Positions 58,331 through 64,000 of a stretch of DNA of 64,000 nt are shown piece after piece. The DNA comes from Erodium maritimum (taxonomy: Eukaryota > Streptophyta > Magnoliopsida > Geraniales > Geraniaceae): assembly GCA_963921825.1 (NCBI GenBank), contig OY997592.1, positions 28,995,730-29,059,729 of the forward strand, written 5' to 3'. The position numbers were made by a program, and so were the translations under genes. Numbering within the stretch: position 1 is the stretch's first letter; every line of letters starts with the position of its first letter. The notes below the pieces were generated by a model. That model had not been told where the DNA came from. It saw only the letters and a list, made by a program, of their open reading frames with translations, and made no database searches.

Positions 58331-59671
58331 CCATGAAATTACTCAAATATATATGTAACGATAACGTTGTTGAGACTTCAAACCTAGCATTACACATCTA
58401 AATTTAAATGCTTAATCAGTCAACAAACAAACACTATACATATTCATCAAAGATGAAGATTAGTACCCAAATATTTCTGCATATATCAGACAATCAGTAA
58501 TTTGGAAGTATCTGTCAGTATTTTACATTCCACAAAAATACAGTCGCATTCCAACAAAAATATTAAACACAACTCTAATGAAGAAAGTATTCAGGAAAAT
58601 GTACTTAATCAGGGGCATGATTCTCCAACTAACTCGATTTCATAAACTTTACACTCCCTGTTTAAAGTCAGAATTCAAGTCCTAATAACAATACCATTGT
58701 ATATATTTATACATAATTATGTCTTCGATTACCTAATATGCGAACTATGCTCTAGTAGTATATACCGACTACATGAGCTTGCAATTTCCCCATTATGTAC
58801 AATCATTCAACAATACACAAACCACATCTGAAAAAAAAAGATGGCAGTGCCAAGCTATGCAACTCAACTGCATAGACCACATACTCATGGCTTAATCAGT
58901 ACATAATGACCCTATAAAGATGACTTACAGAGTAAATGGTATCAGAAGTGGAACAAAGATGGTCTAACTAATATGGTACCCACATCTAAACACTACAAAA
59001 ATACTGCATAAGAAAACTCTCTTACACCCCCACAATAAGAACTGATGCAAAGGAGATTTTTATACTTGTGAAGACCTTTTAAAGTCAACAACTGAGTTAG
59101 AGAACTCAACTTCTTATATTATGAGACTAACACAGCCTACAATAAAAACTGATACAACAGAGATCTTTATACTTGTGAAAACCTTTTAAAGTCAACAACT
59201 GAGTTAGAGAGCTCAACTTCTTATATTATGAGACTAACATTCAGTCATTTGATTTCTACACTAAATAGCAAAGCTTGCAATATCAATGATGATACTAATC
59301 TACATCTAGAAAGGAGGTAGCATCAAATTATCTTCAATTCTAGCATGCAAATACCAGTAACATTTAAATACTGTTGCCAATGAAGTGATGCTGCAAGCCA
59401 ATGACATATCAAGTATCAAATTATGCAATTTTCAGAAATAAATAACAACTCTAGAGTAAGCCAAGTACTAAAAAGATGAGAAATGACAATTAGAATGCAC
59501 AGAAACAAATAAGTTAAGAACAACTCTGAAAATGCTTAAGCAAATACCAAATTGAATTGCAGATAAGTTCTTACCAAATAGAACACCAGTTCCTAACTCT
59601 TGCCTCTCTTATGGAGATACATGTGTTGTATGACATTCAAATGATACAAACTTTAGTTCCTCTAAATATCA
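58331..59671. other. Intergenic region downstream of the membrane-protein gene
   Basis: AT-rich sequence without a recognisable gene, apart from the 107-bp tandem duplication listed separately. It includes the presumed 3' UTR of the gene at 59672-61693. Confidence 0.5.
59033..59247. repeat. 107-bp tandem duplication
   Basis: Two copies of a block containing TATACTTGTGAAGACCTTTT and CAACTTCTTATATTATGAGA lie head to tail with a period of 107 bp (compare 59061 with 59168). About ten differences separate them. Confidence 0.9.
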
Positions 59672-61693
59672 TCAAAATTGCTTTCTTTTGTTTCTAAAAA
59701 GTTTGTCTCTTTTTGCTACAACATACGAGAGGGCAAATAAACCTACCACTGAAACGAAAACTGACGCCCATGGAAATGGTGGATCCTTAAAACATACAAG
59801 TGATGCCTCCAGTTCTTGCGAGGCATGGTAGACAATAGAGTGGATGGCGTACAAATCATGATCAGAAGACCTCAAGTAATACAGAGCCATACCAAAGTCC
59901 AAATGAGACAATGCAGAAATTGTTTTGTCTAGCTTGTACTTGAATAAGTTCCACCGCTGTATGAATTCTGAATGCTGACTATCTTTAATAAGCTTCTTAT
60001 CCCCACCATGAGCAGCTATTGATTCCAGGACATCAATAGCACTTCCTATACTATAATTCAGGGAGGTCAGAATAACATTTCTTCGAGCCGCATCCTTCTG
60101 CACAAAGGATAGTGTGGAAATCTCAGAAAATGGTCCAAATGGAGTTTGGCCCACACTCCAAGTGTAATCCACCAAGGTACTATTATGCCGCGGACTCCAC
60201 AACAAGTGGGTTGGTGATACTCCCCACATACTCTGTAGTATTGATCCAACAATTGGGCGCTCAAGTTCCCTAGTCTGTGTGAACACATGCCGGCCATTAC
60301 AGCTATAATCACTCACAGTCTGACTGTTCTTTGTCCTTACAGCTATGACCATGTCTTTAAAAGCAATTGACTGGTGGTAGCGATCAAGCAACAAGAGTGT
60401 GCTATAATCCAGATCAAACACATAAACAGGAATGGTCCTCCCAAAATCTTCCTCAGGCAACCCAATGATCCTCCTTAATTCATCAGTGGATTCAGACAAA
60501 ATCTGATGCAATTGCTTCGAGTCCAAATACTCACTCACAATCAAAGTATAATTATCAAACAAGAACCTTGAGGTATACGAATTAATTGACCTCGACACAG
60601 CAAAGGAACAAATCATGCACTCAGAATACTTGACCTCATAATTCTTAAAACTCAGGGACTGACCAGCCAACAACAACCCACCATTCCTAGCATCGTCCAT
60701 AAAAGTTTTCTCAATAGCTTTCCAATCCAAGCCATAATTATCTTTATTTTGGGACTCATAAACATGAATGAGCTGGACAACCAAGGAATTCTCGAAAGGA
60801 ACAGGAATTCTGAGAGAGGGCACAAGAAGAACCTGATAAGCGCTCCAGATCAATGAGGCCAGGTCGGCAACCAATGCCTTTTGAGACCTGGGCCGGCCGT
60901 GCACCGCCGCGAGGGGATGGAACTCGCCCCGAGGCATCAACCCTTCACCGGATAAAGCCGGGCCGTAATCGAGCGGACCCGCAGCTAGATCGATCCAGAC
61001 ATACCTCTCGCTGCCGGTCCAGATGCTCCCCATACACTTGGTGTTCCCGGGAGAGGACTCTCCGGGGCCGTAGCTGTAGGCGTAGGGTCTGGATTGAGGA
61101 CCGAGATTGAGGAGATAGACGTAGAGCCCTTGGACGGGCTTTTCCTTGTCGTAGTCATTGCGGATGACTTCGTCGACGGCCGAATAGGGGATGGAGTAGA
61201 GTTGGGATCGGAGGGAGGAGACGGATTTGGAGACTTGGGATTTGAGGTGGTCGGAGAGGAAGGAGGCGAGGGAGGGGCTGTGGGAGACATCGAGGTGGAG
61301 GTTATGGGAGATGGCGAGGCGGTGGTCGGAGTGGTCGAAGGGGGAGACGACGTGGAAGTGGTCGGAGGGGAGGGAGGCGGAGAGGAAGGAGGAGAGGAGG
61401 GACTCGGAGTCGGAGGGGAAGGAGGAGCCGACGAGGCGGACGTGGAGGGAGAGAGGGACGGAGAGGGAGAGGAGAGAGGAGACGAGGGTCGCGGGGTGGA
61501 AATGGAGGTGGTGGGAGAGAGATCGCTTGACGGAGGAGGGGAGGGAGAGGAAGGAGTCGTTGGAGCCTTGTGGGTCCAGCCGGGATTGCTGGTTCAGGAA
61601 GCTGTCCAGGCCCAGGATCGGGGCCGAGGCCGAGGCCACGGCGGCGATGGTGGTGGCGAGGAGGAGGAGGAGGAGAAGCGTGGCGTAGGTCAT
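59672..61693 (-). CDS. Conserved plant secretory-pathway membrane protein of unknown function (At3g28720-like)
   Basis: Intronless, 673 residues. I chose the start at 61693 (MTYATLLLLLLLATTIAAVA) because it opens directly with a signal peptide; an in-frame ATG 33 codons upstream would put a polar tail before it. A large lumenal or extracellular part follows, with four N-glycosylation sequons (NDS, NYT, NST, NYS). One transmembrane segment lies at about 642-660 (WASVFVSVVGLFALSYVVA), then a basic cytoplasmic tail (KRDKLFRNKRKQF), giving type I topology. Conserved-looking blocks include GLYVYLLNLG, GSERYVWIDLAAGP and PVYVFDLDYSTLLLLDRYHQ. I recall similar proteins at Arabidopsis At3g28720 and At5g58100; their biochemical role is not something I can state. 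The 5' third of the coding strand is strongly Ser/Pro/His-rich, which creates long antisense open frames. A partial Harbinger element lies 125 bp upstream. Confidence 0.9.
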   Translation of the reverse strand: MTYATLLLLLLLATTIAAVASASAPILGLDSFLNQQSRLDPQGSNDSFLSLPSSVKRSLSHHLHFHPATLVSSLLSLSVPLSLHVRLVGSSFPSDSESLLSSFLSASLPSDHFHVVSPFDHSDHRLAISHNLHLDVSHSPSLASFLSDHLKSQVSKSVSSLRSQLYSIPYSAVDEVIRNDYDKEKPVQGLYVYLLNLGPQSRPYAYSYGPGESSPGNTKCMGSIWTGSERYVWIDLAAGPLDYGPALSGEGLMPRGEFHPLAAVHGRPRSQKALVADLASLIWSAYQVLLVPSLRIPVPFENSLVVQLIHVYESQNKDNYGLDWKAIEKTFMDDARNGGLLLAGQSLSFKNYEVKYSECMICSFAVSRSINSYTSRFLFDNYTLIVSEYLDSKQLHQILSESTDELRRIIGLPEEDFGRTIPVYVFDLDYSTLLLLDRYHQSIAFKDMVIAVRTKNSQTVSDYSCNGRHVFTQTRELERPIVGSILQSMWGVSPTHLLWSPRHNSTLVDYTWSVGQTPFGPFSEISTLSFVQKDAARRNVILTSLNYSIGSAIDVLESIAAHGGDKKLIKDSQHSEFIQRWNLFKYKLDKTISALSHLDFGMALYYLRSSDHDLYAIHSIVYHASQELEASLVCFKDPPFPWASVFVSVVGLFALSYVVAKRDKLFRNKRKQF

Positions 61694-61817
61694 TTTTTGG
61701 GGGATTAGGGATATGGAGTGGAAGAGATCGAAGAAAACGAGCTGGGGCAGGTTTGGGACCGTGGACTGATTGGGCTTTGGTTTACCCCTCAAATTGTAAC
61801 TGTATTTGGTCGATTAA

Positions 61818-62180
61818 GAGCATCCACAGAGGTGGACGGTGAGCTGGCGGTGAGTAGCCGACTGGCGGTGACGTGTTGGCGGTGAGTAGTCGACGGTGTA
61901 GAACAGGCACGGAGCAGGCGGTGAGCTGGCGGGAAGTAACTTTTTCAGCGTTGGCGGGGAAAGTAGCCGTTGAGTTCGACGCCACCAATTACCGCTGGCG
62001 TTGAGAGCTGTTCCACCTCGTTGATTGCGCCGGCCGTTGAACCTTCACACGCTCGCGACACGTGGCAAGGCGCTGACAGTTTAAGAATTCCCTTTATAAA
62101 TAGCACACCCCATGAGTATCATTATTCGTCCTGCGACGTACTGTATCCGAATGTGTTCGTCGTCCATACATGAATGATCC
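61818..62180 (+). mobile_element. Partial PIF/Harbinger element (left end, promoter region)
   Basis: It begins GAGCATCCACAGAGGTGGAC after a TAA (61815-61817), the same target triplet and terminal motif class as the element at 45535. The GC-rich left region has repeated GGCGGTGAGTAG/GAGCTGGCGG motifs and a CACGTGGCAAGG block, then a TATA box (CCCTTTATAAATAGC near 62090-62104) about 275 bp from the end. The intact copy has its TATA at about 266 bp. An ATG at 62171 opens only eight codons. No transposase body and no right end are visible, so the right boundary is approximate. It may be a deleted copy, or a small derivative with an unrecognised right end. Confidence 0.55.
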
Positions 62181-62433
62181 GCAAACAGGGGATTAGAAAT
62201 TTAAAGAATTACAGCCAATGAGATGGATAAATATGACACATAACAGTATCATTATTCTGAATTCAAATACAAATACAAATACAAAAATGAAATTCAATAT
62301 AGGAATGGGATTTCTGGTTTGAAACGAGATAACTAATTTGTTTCTAGTTGAACAAGATGATTATTTCTAAAGCATGAGCAAATTTACACAAGCAGGTGCA
62401 GGGTCATGTGCTTATTGGTTGCAATGTAAACAG
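62181..62433. other. Gap between the partial Harbinger and the V-ATPase gene
   Basis: AT-rich, with an (AAATAC)n-like microsatellite near 62265-62285. It contains the presumed 3' UTR of the V-ATPase subunit d gene. Nothing else is recognised. Confidence 0.5.
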
Positions 62434-63741
62434 CTAAAATATGAAGACAACACTGTCGTGAACTCTTGACTTCTGGTTTTGGGCAACACATTCAGATATC
62501 CACATCAGGTTCCTGATCTCTTGCTCCCTCAGCCTCATGTATGCAAAGAACACCGCATAATGGAACTGCAATCAATTACGTCATCACTTTAGGAATTAAC
62601 TCAAATCAAATGTCCTGGATCACCATTATTGCCATTTAGTTACACAACCACAAACCTGTTGCTCATAGGATAGGCAGAGCCTCTTCACCTCCTCTTCATA
62701 GAACGCCTTGTCAAGCATCTGGCTCTCTCCATATGATAACTTGGAGAATATTGACTGGTAAGGAGGGTATTTTTCCATCACACCACGAACCTGGTAACCG
62801 CAACACACCACAGGACTCAGAACAGCAGACACAATTTCTTTCCAATCAAACACATAAGTAATTTTGGTGGTACGCATATGTTTATTCATTGGATCAAGAA
62901 TAATTAAACAAAGACAAATTTGTCTGTTTGAAAAGTTATATTTTCATATTTCTGCTTTTTGTTCCATTCCAACTGATTCCAGTTCAGCTAAAGATGGGTA
63001 AGGATGAGGGACCCAGAACACTACAATAAAATGACCCCCAGAATATTAAGATGATTAAATGCAAATATTGAAGGTACTATTGCATCTGCTACTCAAATTC
63101 TTCTCTTTCAACTCAAAATAAGGAAAGACATGCATACCTGATCTATGTCCTCACACACAGCAAGTTCCTCGTGTCCATAGGGGTAACTGGTTCATTTAAG
63201 ATGCCAAGGTCAGAGAACAGTTTTGGAAAACGTCACATTATATCTCAAGGAACAACAAAAATAAACCTCAAACAAAGAGCTTACAGTAAACCAAAACTAG
63301 AGTACAGTTTCCTGCGATCATCTCGGGTAAGCTCGGTCCCAATACTGCAATATGAGAAGAGTCAATGAGATAAGCAGGGAGAATACTTGAGGAAGACTAG
63401 CTTTCTATAACTAGGGGCAAAGAGAGAATTACTACAAAATAAAAAGGACATAATTCAACATTTATGTCACCTATTAATGGTGATGTTGACAGCTCTTCTG
63501 TCAGCCTCAAAGGAGAGGAGGTCTGACATGATCTCAGCAGTGGCACCCCCAAGTTTCTGTGAAAAAACACACACGTCAGACTTTATAAATTGGGGGGAAA
63601 CTTCACATGTATGCAGCAGGGAAGATAGGCCTTTTTTGCAACTCAACTATGAAGCCTCACCTGGCAAAACCTGTAAAAATCCTCAAGATATGCCTTGTAA
63701 AGAGTGTTCCTCATAATTTCAATGTTCATGTCATCCAAGTC
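62434..63741 (-). CDS. V-type proton ATPase subunit d (3' part; gene continues past the window)
   Basis: Subunit d of the membrane V0 sector couples the central stalk to the proteolipid ring of the vacuolar proton pump. Six exons are visible (minus): 63741-63661, 63556-63471, 63344-63285, 63186-63138, 62790-62656 and 62565-62434, totalling 543 nt (180 residues plus stop) with consistent GT-AG junctions. Recognisable segments are [96 protein letters not shown] and the C-terminus [15 protein letters not shown]. The family protein has about 350 residues, so roughly 170 N-terminal residues lie right of 64000. No lesion is seen. In Arabidopsis the homologues (VHA-d1 and VHA-d2), as I recall, are At3g28715 and At3g28710, next to At3g28720. 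Confidence 0.96.
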
Positions 63742-64000
63742 CTACATAAACCAGTCTCATAAATATAAAGCAAAACATTGATCATATTGCATGTTAAATC
63801 ATTCTACAATAATATTCCAATATCGGTGGTGAGCATAATCCAATAAACACACATAATCAATTAATCCACACTGAAGCAGTCAATGGTCAGACTTGTTAGT
63901 TCTACTCTTCATCGACCTATACCAAACAAATTGCTACAAACGCTCAATTCAGTCACCGTCAACCCTTTCTCAGAAGGAATGATAAATCCGAAACGTCAGT
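63742..64000 (-). other. Intron of the V-ATPase subunit d gene
   Basis: AT-rich sequence upstream of the exon beginning at 63741. The acceptor reads TTATGTAG|GACTTGG on the minus strand. The next upstream exon is not in the window. Confidence 0.75.

Noticed and set aside
61094-61708. A 204-residue Gly/Glu-rich frame on the plus strand, with others overlapping it
   Set aside because: It is the antisense shadow of the Ser/Pro/His-rich N-terminal part of the gene at 59672-61693.
1-64000. tRNA, rRNA, snRNA or riboswitch genes
   Set aside because: Looking through both strands, I found no sequence I could support as a cloverleaf with A and B boxes, an rRNA segment or a known riboswitch core. The tRNA-like matches are only LTR primer-binding sites.

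Overview
The window is nuclear DNA of a flowering plant. The evidence is three plant genes with plant-type intron layouts (mitochondrial pyruvate dehydrogenase E2, a secretory-pathway membrane protein like Arabidopsis At3g28720, and V-ATPase subunit d), plus Ty1/copia and Ty3/gypsy elements primed by initiator-methionine tRNA, plant L1 LINEs whose ORF1 carries RRM and DUF4283 domains, and PIF/Harbinger elements with TAA target duplications. I cannot name the species. By eye, about three quarters of the window is mobile-element DNA. All three host genes lie on the minus strand.

Region 1 (about 1-39150) is one nested stack of fossils. An old Ty3/gypsy element (gypsy 1, 157-33541) received a 3.3-kb solo LTR in its pol region (3110-6450) and an L1 LINE (LINE 1) in its 3' LTR. 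LINE 1 was then cut into three pieces by two related Ty1/copia elements: copia A (9240-18027, minus) and copia B (19919-28368, plus). A second chromodomain-type gypsy element (gypsy 2, 33543-39148) sits at the right end of gypsy 1. Target duplications are visible for the solo LTR (GACAT), copia A (AATTG) and copia B (CCAAG), are inexact for LINE 1, and are CATAC/CATCC for gypsy 2. LTR divergence counted by eye agrees with the nesting order: gypsy 1 about 13% over the part that aligns, gypsy 2 about 6-7%, copia A about 1.8%, copia B about 0.9%.

Region 2 (39809-47655) holds the E2 gene in 18 exons. The exons sum exactly to 555 codons with matching phases, and one intron uses a GC donor. A complete 2.1-kb PIF/Harbinger transposon begins only 70 bp upstream of the E2 start codon.

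Region 3 (47656-58340) is a pile of retroposons on the minus strand: an ORF2-only LINE with an RNase H domain (LINE 2), an ORF1-only LINE with its own tail and 13-bp target duplication (LINE 3), a further poly(A)-tailed retroposon of unknown origin, an AT-rich 22-bp repeat array interrupted by a long-TIR MITE with internal repeats, and a 5'-truncated LINE tail.

Region 4 (59672-64000) holds the intronless membrane-protein gene and the last six exons of the V-ATPase subunit d gene, which runs off the right edge. A second, partial Harbinger end lies 125 bp upstream of the membrane-protein start codon. From memory, the subunit d and At3g28720 genes are also neighbours in Arabidopsis, so this pair may be an old conserved block.
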